Assembly: GCA_049297695.1 (NCBI GenBank) | Contig: JBAQUT010000087.1 | Span: 1 to 24,436 of the forward strand | Reading direction: 5' to 3' | From: JACKLD01 sp049297695 | GTDB taxonomy: Bacteria; Pseudomonadota; Alphaproteobacteria; UBA2136; UBA6156 | Length of the DNA stretch: 24,436 nucleotides | Shown here: positions 7,152 to 14,253 of the stretch, piece by piece | How positions within the stretch are numbered: position 1 is the stretch's first letter | Layout of the letters: each line of letters opens with the position of its first letter | The notes under the pieces: generated by a model | Told to the model about the DNA's origin: nothing | Database searches by the model: none | Seen by the model: only the letters and a program-made list of their open reading frames with translations | Translations under genes and position numbers: made by a program

Positions 7152-7526
7152 ATGCTTACGTCATATAAACTTTACGATGTAGAATTTGATGTTGATTTGG
7201 CAGAAGTTGAGTGCTTGGAAAAGGGAGCATTTGAAGATGATATGTTTGGCGGGAAAGCTTATTTTAATTTTCATTTGAAATCAGGTAAAACGATAATAAT
7301 TGGATGTTGTGGAACAATTACATTTAAATTTACCGCAGAGGGTCAAAAAACATTTGATGAAGTCATAATGAGGTCTGATGTTAAACGTCAGCAGGTCATG
7401 GATGAAATAAAAGAAATTATGCGGAGAAAAGGCCTGCTTCAAGATATAAGCTGTGAAACCGAGACTCACCGTACAGCTGACAAATATTTGTCACGTTACA
7501 GTGGACAAGACAAAAGAGATAGATAG
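7152..7526 (+). CDS. Hypothetical protein, AT-rich orphan
   Basis: A 124-residue protein of unknown family. The frame is open further upstream, but the ATG at 7152 is preceded by GGGAGAG and begins a more protein-like sequence (MLTSYKLYDVEFDVDLAEVE). A beta-rich N-terminal half (AYFNFHLKSGKTIIIGCCGTITFKF) is followed by a charged helix (DEIKEIMRRKG) and a hydrophilic tail. It has no signal peptide or membrane segment. The base composition is clearly lower in G+C than the suf and HIT genes either side, which suggests acquisition. It lies divergent to sufB and ten bases before the HIT gene. I cannot assign a function. Confidence 0.6.
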   Translation: MLTSYKLYDVEFDVDLAEVECLEKGAFEDDMFGGKAYFNFHLKSGKTIIIGCCGTITFKFTAEGQKTFDEVIMRSDVKRQQVMDEIKEIMRRKGLLQDISCETETHRTADKYLSRYSGQDKRDR

Positions 7527-7535
7527 AATCTACTT

Positions 7536-7952
7536 ATGACATTCACCCTCCACCCCCAACTGGCTGCCGATACCCACGTGGTGGGCGATTTGCCCCTGTG
7601 CCGCGTGCTGCTGATGAACGACAGCCGCTACCCGTGGCTTATTTTGGTGCCCAAACGGCAGGGTATTAAGGAAATCAGCGACTTAGACCCGCAGGATGTG
7701 GATGCTGTGTGGCCCGAGATGATGAAAGCCCACGAAGCCCTGCGTACGTTAACAAACCCCGATAAAATGAACGTGGGCGCGTTGGGCAACATGGTGCCGC
7801 AACTGCATATCCATATTATTGCCCGCACCCAAACCGACCCCGCGTGGCCCAAGCCCGTGTGGGGGCATAGCCCTGCGGTACCGTATGACGATGTGGCCCC
7901 TATGCTGGCCCGTGTGCGCCAAGCCCTTGACATTGCCGCGCCAACCGCCTAA
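7536..7952 (+). CDS. HIT (histidine triad) family nucleotide-binding protein
   Basis: A 138-residue HIT protein. The signature is QLHIHIIAR, which matches the H-x-H-x-H-x-x triad with the first His replaced by Gln and the other two (including the presumed nucleophile) kept. NDSRYPWLILVPKR is the typical first strand of this bacterial subgroup, followed by NVGALGNMVPQLHIH. HIT proteins hydrolyse or transfer nucleoside phosphates such as dinucleoside polyphosphates or AMP conjugates; the substrate is not predictable here. The start has no strong Shine-Dalgarno. The gene precedes rplY in the same direction. Confidence 0.88.
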   Translation: MTFTLHPQLAADTHVVGDLPLCRVLLMNDSRYPWLILVPKRQGIKEISDLDPQDVDAVWPEMMKAHEALRTLTNPDKMNVGALGNMVPQLHIHIIARTQTDPAWPKPVWGHSPAVPYDDVAPMLARVRQALDIAAPTA

Positions 7953-8029
7953 ATAGCCCCATCCTGCAAGGAAACGGGTGGTGAGGCATAGGGCTTCACT
8001 GGCCGGAAATGTTGAGGAAAGACACCATT

Positions 8030-8797
8030 ATGGCCTACGCCAACCACCCCATCGCCGCCGTGAGCAAACCCAAACAAGGCAAAGGCCCCGCGCGCGAACT
8101 CCGCCGCCAAGGGTACATTCCCGCCATTATTTACGGCCACGAGAAAGAAGCCCCCCTGCCGTTGGGCATCAAGCTTTACGACCTGGAAAAAGCCCTGCGC
8201 GTTGGCCACTTTTACACCCACAAGCAAGAGCTGGTGGTGGATGGCAAAACCCTGCCCGTGCTGGCCCGTGAAATCCAACGCCACCCCGTGACCGACATCC
8301 CCACCCACATCGACTTTATGGCCTATAACCCCAGCCGCCGCATCCACACCAATGTTATGGTGATGGTGGTGGGCCAGGCCGAGTGCAAAGGCCTGAAAAA
8401 CGGCGGTGTTATCCAGCTGGTGGAATCCACCATCGAGGTGATTTGCCGTGCCGACAGCATCCCCGAACAAATCGAGGTTTCCATTGCCGGTTTGGATATT
8501 GGCGATACCGTGCACTTGAGCGAAGTAAGCATGCCCGAAGGCGTGAAAGCCGCCGTGATTGACCGCGACTTGACCATCCTCTCCCTCATCTCCACCCGCA
8601 CCGCGGCTATGGAAGAAGAAGAGAAGAAAGCCGCCGAAGACGCCGCTGCTGCCGCCGCTGCCGCAGGTGGTGTGGTGGCTGGCGCCCCCGCCGCTGCCGG
8701 TGCCAAACCTGCCGCCGGTGCTGCAGCCCCCGCTGCCGCCGCAGGTGCCAAGGCTGCCGCGCCTGCCGCTGCCGCCAAACCTGCTGCGAAGAAGTAA
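8030..8797 (+). CDS. rplY: 50S ribosomal protein L25 (Ctc/TL5 type)
   Basis: A 255-residue L25 of the long (Ctc) type, which binds 5S rRNA. The N-terminal L25 domain carries KGPARELRRQGYIPAIIYGH and ends near HIDF. The second beta-domain (VMVVGQAEC to STRTAA) follows. The C-terminal ~60 residues are a low-complexity Ala/Lys/Pro tail after EEEEKKAAED. The ATG at 8030 has GAGGAAAG upstream and starts the canonical N-terminus; the extra ATG 21 bases earlier sits over that site and is rejected. It heads the rplY - small ORF - pth - ychF run. Long Ala-rich tails are seen in other alphaproteobacterial L25 proteins. Confidence 0.94.
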   Translation: MAYANHPIAAVSKPKQGKGPARELRRQGYIPAIIYGHEKEAPLPLGIKLYDLEKALRVGHFYTHKQELVVDGKTLPVLAREIQRHPVTDIPTHIDFMAYNPSRRIHTNVMVMVVGQAECKGLKNGGVIQLVESTIEVICRADSIPEQIEVSIAGLDIGDTVHLSEVSMPEGVKAAVIDRDLTILSLISTRTAAMEEEEKKAAEDAAAAAAAAGGVVAGAPAAAGAKPAAGAAAPAAAAGAKAAAPAAAAKPAAKK

Positions 8798-8810
8798 GGA
8801 GGACGAACTT

Positions 8811-9017
8811 ATGCCGTTTTGTCTTTCCCCCGATCCCAAAGTTAAAGATGGTATGGCTGATTGGTTGAATCGTCAGGTTTGTGACACGGGTTTGTCTCAA
8901 CCTGCCGTAACCTCCAATGAACATGATCAATCTCAATCCGAGGATGGTCCCATGAAGCGACTTTGGAATTCAGGAGAGCGTCCCTTGAGAACCTTCAAAC
9001 AAGAGAGTGAACGTTAA
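8811..9017 (+). CDS. Small hypothetical protein with strong ribosome binding site
   Basis: A 68-residue ORF starting MPFCLSPDPKVKDGMADWLN and ending LRTFKQESER. It begins 13 bases after the rplY stop with a near-ideal AAGGAGGA Shine-Dalgarno, and its stop codon runs directly into a strong terminator, so it is almost certainly expressed with rplY. It is hydrophilic and has a Cys at residue 4 and another at about 24, but no known domain that I recognise. A longer open frame exists upstream in this reading frame but overlaps rplY and is not credible. Function unknown. Confidence 0.65.
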   Translation: MPFCLSPDPKVKDGMADWLNRQVCDTGLSQPAVTSNEHDQSQSEDGPMKRLWNSGERPLRTFKQESER

Positions 9018-9042
9018 AAAAGCCGCCTTCGGGCGGTTTTTT
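9016..9042 (+). terminator. Strong Rho-independent terminator after rplY and the small ORF
   Basis: An A-tract, the stem CCGCC, the loop TTCG, the stem GGCGG and a run of six Ts. The loop is closed by C-G, giving the very stable cUUCGg tetraloop. The A- and T-tracts extend the stem. It begins at the stop codon of the small ORF. Confidence 0.93.
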
Positions 9043-9075
9043 GTACCTTGTACCTTGCGCCTTGAGCCTTGTACC
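9041..9075. repeat. Degenerate period-7 tandem array, five units
   Basis: Five heptamers read TTGTACC, TTGTACC, TTGCGCC, TTGAGCC and TTGTACC. The minus-strand translation contains KAQGTR-like peptides, again a repeat type seen in conceptual translations of many genomes. The array starts inside the T-tract of the preceding terminator and ends 15 bases before the pth start. Confidence 0.7.
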
Positions 9076-9090
9076 TTCTAAACTAACTCC

Positions 9091-9642
9091 ATGAAACTCA
9101 TCGTTGGCCTTGGCAACCCTGGAAAACAGTACGAAAACACCCGCCACAACATCGGCTGGAGGGTGGTGGATGCCATCCACGCGGCCCATGCCTTCCCCGC
9201 GTGGAGTGCCAAGTTTAAGGGGATGGTGAGCAAGGGGAAGATTGGCGGGCAGGATGTGGTGTTGCTGAAGCCCCATACCTACATGAACCTTTCGGGCGAG
9301 AGCGTGCAGCCCGCCGTTGCGTTTTACAAGGTGGCGCTGGCGGATGTTCTGGCCGTGCACGACGAGCTGGATTTACCGTTTTTGGCCCTGCGCCACAAGG
9401 TGGGCGGGGGGGATGCGGGGCACAACGGGCTGAAAAGCATCACGGCGGCCCTCGGCGCGGGCTACGGACGTTTGCGGGTGGGGATTGATAGGCCCGCCCG
9501 CAAAGAGATGGTGGCCGATTACGTGCTGCACCCGTTCACCGCGGCGGAGGCCGAGCAGGTGGCTCGCTTCACCACCGCTATCGCCAAGGATGCTGCGTTG
9601 TTGGTGGAATCCCCCGCCGCGTTGCTGGACAAACTGAAATAG
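9091..9642 (+). CDS. pth: Peptidyl-tRNA hydrolase
   Basis: A 183-residue Pth, which releases tRNA from prematurely dropped peptidyl-tRNAs. The N-terminus MKLIVGLGNPGKQYENTRHN contains the conserved Asn (N9) and catalytic His (H19). The catalytic Asp is in LAVHDELDLPF, and GGGDAGHNGLKS and YGRLRVGIDRP are family motifs. Length is normal. It lies after a terminator and a heptamer array, so it must have its own promoter there or depend on readthrough from rplY. ychF follows after 38 bases. Confidence 0.97.
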   Translation: MKLIVGLGNPGKQYENTRHNIGWRVVDAIHAAHAFPAWSAKFKGMVSKGKIGGQDVVLLKPHTYMNLSGESVQPAVAFYKVALADVLAVHDELDLPFLALRHKVGGGDAGHNGLKSITAALGAGYGRLRVGIDRPARKEMVADYVLHPFTAAEAEQVARFTTAIAKDAALLVESPAALLDKLK

Positions 9643-9680
9643 GCGGGCTAAAAGCCCCTATCAACAAAGGGGTTTGAGCT

Positions 9681-10760
9681 ATGGGATTCAGTTGCGGGAT
9701 TGTGGGCCTACCCAACGTGGGCAAAAGCACGTTGTTCAATGCGCTCACCCAAACGGCCAGCGCGCAGGCGGCTAACTTTCCGTTTTGCACCATTGAACCC
9801 AACGTGGGCCGCGTGGCGGTGCCGGACGAACGCATGGATGCCCTGAGCGCCATCGTGAAACCCCAGCGCGTGGTGCCCACCAGCCTGGAGTTTGTGGACA
9901 TTGCAGGCTTGGTGGCAGGGGCCAGCAAAGGGGAAGGGTTGGGCAACCAGTTTTTGGCGAACATCCGGGAAACCGACGCCATTGCCCACGTGGTGCGGTG
10001 TTTTGAGGGTGAGGTGACCCACGTGAGCGGGAGCGTGGACCCCATCCGCGACATTGAAGTGATTGAAACCGAACTGATGCTGGCCGACTTGGCAAGTGTG
10101 GAAAAACGCCTGCTGAACGTGGAGAAAAAAGCCAAAGGCGGCGACAAGGCGGCGGTGGAAGAATTGGAAGCGTTGAAGGTGGTGAACGCCCTGTTGGCGG
10201 AAGGCAAACCCGCCCGCACAGCACCCGAGGCCGCCAGCAAACTGCAAGGACTGATTACCAGCAAGCCCGTGCTGTACGTGGCCAACGTGGGGGAAGGCGA
10301 GGCCGCCACGGGGAATGCGTTGAGCGAGAAAGTGGCCGCTTATGCCGCCGCCCACGGGGCGCGGAGCGTGGTGATTTCCGCCGAGATTGAAAGCCAGATT
10401 GCCCAGTTGCCGGATGCCGACCGCAAGGAGTTTCTGGACACGTTAGGCTTGGCGGAGCCTGCGTTGAACAAGCTCATCCGCGAAGGGTACAAGCTGTTGG
10501 GCCTCATCACGTACTTCACCGCCGGCGTGCAAGAAGTGCGGGCGTGGACGGTGAAGGCCGGCAGCACCGCGCCGATTGCGGCGGGGGCTATTCACACCGA
10601 TTTCACCAAGGGGTTTATCAAGGCCGAAACCATTGCCTACGCCGACTTTATGGCCCATGGCGGCGAAGACGGCGCCAAAACCGCGGGCAAACTGCGGATG
10701 GAAGGCAAGGAGTATATTGTGAAGGATGGGGATGTTTTACATTTTAGGTTTAATGTTTAA
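9681..10760 (+). CDS. ychF: Redox-regulated ATPase YchF (Obg family)
   Basis: A 359-residue YchF/OLA1-type P-loop ATPase that associates with ribosomes. The G1 loop is GLPNVGKST (8-16). DIAGLVAGASKGEGLGNQFL covers the G3 region. The family's non-canonical G4 (NVGEGE, in YVANVGEGE) explains its preference for ATP over GTP. A coiled-coil insertion (LLNVEKKAKGGDKAAVEELEAL) and a C-terminal TGS domain (YFTAGVQEVRAWTVKAG) follow, ending EYIVKDGDVLHFRFNV. The Shine-Dalgarno AAAGGGG lies within a potential hairpin (see findings). Confidence 0.97.
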   Translation: MGFSCGIVGLPNVGKSTLFNALTQTASAQAANFPFCTIEPNVGRVAVPDERMDALSAIVKPQRVVPTSLEFVDIAGLVAGASKGEGLGNQFLANIRETDAIAHVVRCFEGEVTHVSGSVDPIRDIEVIETELMLADLASVEKRLLNVEKKAKGGDKAAVEELEALKVVNALLAEGKPARTAPEAASKLQGLITSKPVLYVANVGEGEAATGNALSEKVAAYAAAHGARSVVISAEIESQIAQLPDADRKEFLDTLGLAEPALNKLIREGYKLLGLITYFTAGVQEVRAWTVKAGSTAPIAAGAIHTDFTKGFIKAETIAYADFMAHGGEDGAKTAGKLRMEGKEYIVKDGDVLHFRFNV

Positions 10761-10777
10761 CAAGTTAGAATTTTGAT

Positions 10778-11704
10778 ATGCCAATTAAAATACCAAGTAC
10801 TCTTCCAGCGGCCGACCTTTTAAAAAGTGAGGGCGTGTTTGTCATGGATGAGGGGCAAGCTATGCGACAGGACATTCGACCGCTTCAGATTGCTATTTTG
10901 AATCTTATGCCCGATAAACTAAAAACTGAAATGCAGTTGGCGCGTTTAATTGGCAGTACGGCCCTGCAGGTGGAGTTAACGCTTATGACTCCAGCCTCAT
11001 ATAAGCCGACAAATACCGCAGAGGAGCACCTCACAGAATTTTATAAAACGTGGCCAGAGGTTAAACATCGGAAATTTGATGGTTTAGTTATTACAGGGGC
11101 TCCTGTGGAGCATTTGCCTTTTGAGGAGGTTAAGTATTGGGAAGAGTTGAAATCTATTTTTGATTGGTCACAAAGTAATGTGATGTCTACTTTTACACTG
11201 TGTTGGGCGGCACAAGCGGCCCTTTATCATTTCCATCGAATACCAAAAGTGAATCTTCCATCTAAGATGTTTGGTTTATTCTCTTATCGTACGGTATCGA
11301 TGAAACCTCATATTTTAAGAGGTTTCGATGATGTGTATACAATGCCAGTGTCACGACATACTGAGGTTTTGGAACGAGATATTTCTGCTATTTCTGATCT
11401 TACAATTCTTTCTAAATCACCACACGTTGGTGTTGGATTGGTGATTGATGGAAGGCATAGAATTATTTGTAATTTTAATCATTTAGAATATGATGTAGAC
11501 ACGTTGGGTAATGAGTATATGAGGGATATCAAATTAGGAAAAGGAATAGCCATGCCCACAAATTATTATCCGAATGATAATCCAACCAACCAACCTTGTA
11601 ATACTTGGAGAGCCCATGCGCATTTGTTGTTTGCTAATTGGTTGAATGAAACTTATCAAAAAACACCATTTAATATTGAAAATATTCCCGAAGTTACAAT
11701 GTGA
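10778..11704 (+). CDS. metA: Homoserine O-acyltransferase MetA (predicted acetyl-CoA type)
   Basis: A 308-residue MetA that acylates homoserine in methionine biosynthesis. The catalytic Cys is C142 (TFTLCWAAQAALYHFH), the His is H235 and the Glu is E237 (NFNHLEYD), exactly at the positions of the E. coli enzyme. Residue 111 is Glu (GAPVEHLPF), as in MetA enzymes that use acetyl-CoA; Gly at this site goes with succinyl-CoA. So homoserine O-acetyltransferase activity is predicted despite the metA name. The gene is markedly AT-richer than ychF and the methyltransferase gene around it, suggesting transfer. The stop overlaps the next start by one base (TGATG). There is no strong Shine-Dalgarno. 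Confidence 0.94.
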   Translation: MPIKIPSTLPAADLLKSEGVFVMDEGQAMRQDIRPLQIAILNLMPDKLKTEMQLARLIGSTALQVELTLMTPASYKPTNTAEEHLTEFYKTWPEVKHRKFDGLVITGAPVEHLPFEEVKYWEELKSIFDWSQSNVMSTFTLCWAAQAALYHFHRIPKVNLPSKMFGLFSYRTVSMKPHILRGFDDVYTMPVSRHTEVLERDISAISDLTILSKSPHVGVGLVIDGRHRIICNFNHLEYDVDTLGNEYMRDIKLGKGIAMPTNYYPNDNPTNQPCNTWRAHAHLLFANWLNETYQKTPFNIENIPEVTM

Positions 11705-12459
11705 TGCGCCTCACCTCTCTCGCTAACCCGCTTGTGAAAGACTTTGCCAAGTTGGCGGAGAAGAAGTATCGCGCCGAGAGCGGGTTGTTTTGGTTGGAGG
11801 GGGCCGAATATGTGGCGCGGGCGGCGGCGGCAGGGTGGGAGATGGACAACCTTGTGTGCGAGGAAGAAAGCTGGATTCCAGCCTACGCTGGAATGACGCC
11901 ACGGGGTGGTGTTATGGTGAACAAAACCGTTCTTTCTAAAATCACAGGTAAAACCAACCCCCAACCCGTGCTGGGGGTGTTGAAGCAGCGGTGGCACCCG
12001 TTGCCAAGCCAACCTCAAGGCTTGTGGTTGGCGTTGGATAGGGTACGCGACCCGGGGAACTTGGGCACCATCCTCCGCACGGCGGATGCCGTGGGGGCGG
12101 CGGGGTGCATCTTGATTGGGGAATCCACCGACCCCTACAGCCCTGAATGTGTGCGGGCCACGGTGGGCAGCATCCTCCATGTGCCTCTGGTGCGCTGCAC
12201 GGAAGCCGAGTTTGTAGACTGGGCCAAAGGCAAGCACGTGATTGGTACCCACCTGAACGGCGCGGTAGATTACCGCACCCTGAAGCCCCAAGGCCCCTGC
12301 GTGCTGCTGATGGGCAACGAGAGTGCGGGGCTCACCGATGCTTTGGCGGCGTCGTGCACTCAGCTGGCCAAGATACCTATGGTGGGGCATACGGAAAGCC
12401 TCAATTTGGCAACCTCCACCGCGCTCATGCTGTATGAGTTACGGCGGGCTGACCTGTAA
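11704..12459 (+). CDS. TrmH/SpoU family RNA 2'-O-methyltransferase
   Basis: A 251-residue SPOUT methyltransferase that likely methylates a ribose in rRNA or tRNA. An N-terminal substrate-binding segment (LANPLVKDFAKLAEKKYRAESGLFWLEG) precedes the SPOUT domain. The domain carries motif 1 DPGNLGTILRTADA, motif 2 LLMGNESAGL and motif 3 IPMVGHTESLNLATSTALMLYEL, which form the knot and SAM site. The target is not clear (RlmB- or TsnR-like). Residues near 59-68 (SWIPAYAGMT) are encoded by a palindromic repeat inserted in the hinge between the domains. The ATG at 11704 is chosen over the GTG one codon earlier. Coupled to metA. Confidence 0.9.
   Translation: MRLTSLANPLVKDFAKLAEKKYRAESGLFWLEGAEYVARAAAAGWEMDNLVCEEESWIPAYAGMTPRGGVMVNKTVLSKITGKTNPQPVLGVLKQRWHPLPSQPQGLWLALDRVRDPGNLGTILRTADAVGAAGCILIGESTDPYSPECVRATVGSILHVPLVRCTEAEFVDWAKGKHVIGTHLNGAVDYRTLKPQGPCVLLMGNESAGLTDALAASCTQLAKIPMVGHTESLNLATSTALMLYELRRADL
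11875..11894. repeat. Palindromic repeat translated in frame inside the TrmH-like gene
   Basis: ATTCCAGC, loop CTAC, GCTGGAAT is a perfect 8-bp inverted repeat. It is the core of a dispersed element whose translation WIPAYAGMT recurs in many proteobacterial genomes. Here the frame remains open through it. Confidence 0.7.
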
Positions 12460-12470
12460 GCGGCTTCCTC

Positions 12471-12498
12471 TTGCCAGAGCCGTGATGAGGGGTACACT
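12471..12498 (+). promoter_or_regulatory. Predicted sigma-70 promoter of msrB, near-leaderless
   Basis: TTGCCA (12471-12476) and TACACT (12493-12498) are spaced by 16 bases. The expected start of transcription, about seven bases on, coincides with the msrB ATG at 12505, and no Shine-Dalgarno is present. Confidence 0.5.
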
Positions 12499-12504
12499 GG
12501 GTTT

Positions 12505-13062
12505 ATGAACCGCCGCGCTTTTTTGAAATCCGCCACTGCCGCCTGTGCCAGCCTTGTGCTGGCCCGTGTGGTGTGGGCGGAGAGTGTTGTGAAAGCCTTG
12601 AACCCCCACCTGATGCCGACGAAAGCCCCTGCCATGAAGCCGAAGCCCTTGCGTGCCGATGATAACCCCACCCCCAAGGTGACGCTGACGCCCGCCCAAT
12701 GGCAAGTGCGCCTAAGCCCCGCCGCCTACGCCGTGCTGCGGGAGCACGACACCGAACCCGCCCGCACCAGCGTGTTGGACAAAGAATACGGCACAGGCAC
12801 GTACCATTGCGCGGGGTGCGGGCTGAGTGTGTTTTCCAGCGCCCACAAGTTTGACAGCGGCACGGGGTGGCCCAGTTTTTACCAGCCCATTAACCCCGCC
12901 CAAGTTGGCACCACTCGCGATTGGAAACTGCTGTACCCCCGCACCGAAGTGCATTGCGTCCGCTGCGAGGGCCATTTGGGACACGTGTTTTCCGACGGCC
13001 CCAAACCCACGGGGTTGCGGTATTGCATGAACGGGGTGGCGTTGACGTTTCAACCTGTTTAA
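12505..13062 (+). CDS. msrB: Peptide-methionine (R)-S-oxide reductase MsrB, Tat-exported
   Basis: A 185-residue protein with a twin-arginine signal (MNRRAFLKSATAACASLVLA, cleavage probably near VWA-ES at about 25). After a Pro/Lys-rich linker comes the MsrB domain (about 58-185). It has two CxxC zinc motifs (CAGC in TYHCAGCGLSVF and CVRC in VHCVRCEGHLGHVFSDGP), the GTGWPSFYQP substrate region and the catalytic Cys in LRYCMNGVALTF. It reduces methionine-R-sulfoxide in proteins; the Tat signal places it in the periplasm. The position after a putative promoter suggests a separate transcript from the methyltransferase gene. Confidence 0.92.
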   Translation: MNRRAFLKSATAACASLVLARVVWAESVVKALNPHLMPTKAPAMKPKPLRADDNPTPKVTLTPAQWQVRLSPAAYAVLREHDTEPARTSVLDKEYGTGTYHCAGCGLSVFSSAHKFDSGTGWPSFYQPINPAQVGTTRDWKLLYPRTEVHCVRCEGHLGHVFSDGPKPTGLRYCMNGVALTFQPV

Positions 13063-13093
13063 TGTATGCTATTTGAAAGTGGGGAAGACGGAC

Positions 13094-13693
13094 ATGGTTC
13101 ATTTAAGCATAAAACCAGCATGGAATCGGTCATCTGGCGATGTAGAGTTTTTTGGCCAAAATGGTTACGAACTCTTGAAGATAGCCTCAACAGATATTCC
13201 AAATAAAATGGATGGGTATGACGATAATTGGAATTTGTTAGGTTGGAACCGAGAGCAGATTTTGAATCTGCACCAAGCCCGTGTAAGAGGAAAAGTTTTT
13301 GCTAAAGCTGCATTAACATGTGTTGTTGGAAAATATATTGGATATTTTGATAAGGCTAGAAAGAAAGATATCCCAACAGGTTTAGCCCTTATGGTGGATG
13401 CGAAAGCCAAAGGATTAGGGATTGGCTGTTACTCAGAAAGAGATCGTCTTGATACACGTCTCCTTTTGGCAGATATTGAAAAAGCAAAGCAACTTTTAAG
13501 ATCGGCGGAGTACGAATCATATGGTGGATGGCAAGTCAGTGAGGCGGAGAAATTAATCCATGGTTTGTCTTGTAAGTTGAATGAATCACAACTTTCTCAT
13601 CTTATGGACCGAATTAAAACAGAGAAAGCAGAGAGTCGTCGACGTTCACAAATTAAGTTGGCGGCAGATTCTTTAGGAATTGAATTAGGTTAA
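13094..13693 (+). CDS. Hypothetical protein, AT-rich orphan
   Basis: A 199-residue protein of unknown family. The frame opens at a TTG seven codons earlier, but the ATG at 13094 has GGGGAAG six bases upstream. The N-terminal half holds a sequence rich in aromatic residues (WNRSSGDVEFFGQNGYELL, then DDNWNLLGWNREQI). The middle is KAALTCVVGKYIGYFDKARKKD, and the C-terminal third is helical and charged (RIKTEKAESRRRSQIKLAADSLG). There is no signal peptide or membrane segment. The composition is AT-rich relative to msrB and the GNAT gene. It converges with the GNAT gene and shares TTAA for both stop codons. No function can be assigned. Confidence 0.65.
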   Translation: MVHLSIKPAWNRSSGDVEFFGQNGYELLKIASTDIPNKMDGYDDNWNLLGWNREQILNLHQARVRGKVFAKAALTCVVGKYIGYFDKARKKDIPTGLALMVDAKAKGLGIGCYSERDRLDTRLLLADIEKAKQLLRSAEYESYGGWQVSEAEKLIHGLSCKLNESQLSHLMDRIKTEKAESRRRSQIKLAADSLGIELG

Positions 13694-14253
13694 GTTGGTT
13701 TCCAATCGGCGGGAGTGAGGCCGTACACGAGGGTGTCCACGGGCGTTACGTTGTCCACGCTCAGGGCGTCGTTTTTCAGGTGGGCTTCTTTGATGTACCC
13801 GCATTTTTCCGCCACGCGGACGCTGCCGATGTTGTCGGGCTCGCACCGGAGGAACACGCGGTTGGCTTTCAGTTTGTCCAGCGCGTAGGCGGTGAGGCAG
13901 TACACGGCCTCGGTGGCGTAGCCTTGGTTGTGGTGGGGCGTGCACATCCAGTAGCCCACCTCGTAACTGGGGATGCGGGGGAGCTTGGGCGAAAGTTCTG
14001 CCATGCCCACAAACTGGCCCGTATCTTTGGTAAAGCAGCCGAACAAGTAGTTTTCATCCTGCACAAACAGGGCCATTTGGGTGTAAATATAATCCCGTGT
14101 TTGCTTTTGGGTTTGGCCTTTTAAAGCGCGGGGCATCCAGCGGGCAAGATCGTTGATGCTGGCGGCAATGCCTAGATGCACGGGGCGGATGTCATCCGGG
14201 TGTGGCAACCGCAGGGTGAGGCGTTCGGTTTCAAGGTACAGCCTTGGGTTCAC
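13690..14253 (-). CDS. GNAT family N-acetyltransferase (RimJ/RimL type)
   Basis: A 187-residue GNAT protein. The N-terminal LYLETERLTLRLPHPDDI is typical of the RimJ/RimL group. The acetyl-CoA pyrophosphate loop region is HHNQGYATEAVYCLTAYA, and DNIGSVRVAEKCGYIKEAHL is the family's C-terminal motif. It transfers acetyl from acetyl-CoA to an amine, possibly a protein N-terminus; the substrate is unknown. The frame extends upstream, but a GTG at 14253 overlaps the NADAR stop (GTGA) and begins the family-like sequence VNPRLYLETERL, so this start is chosen. It is the last gene of the extended pet operon. Confidence 0.88.
   Translation of the reverse strand: MNPRLYLETERLTLRLPHPDDIRPVHLGIAASINDLARWMPRALKGQTQKQTRDYIYTQMALFVQDENYLFGCFTKDTGQFVGMAELSPKLPRIPSYEVGYWMCTPHHNQGYATEAVYCLTAYALDKLKANRVFLRCEPDNIGSVRVAEKCGYIKEAHLKNDALSVDNVTPVDTLVYGLTPADWKPT

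Noticed and set aside
7949..8839. 296-codon minus-strand ORF opposite rplY
   Set aside because: Created by the repetitive Ala-rich codons of rplY; Gly/Ser/His-rich low complexity.
8811..9075. Heptamer array and terminator as a CRISPR or attachment site
   Set aside because: Units are seven bases with no spacers; no integrase or cas gene is near.
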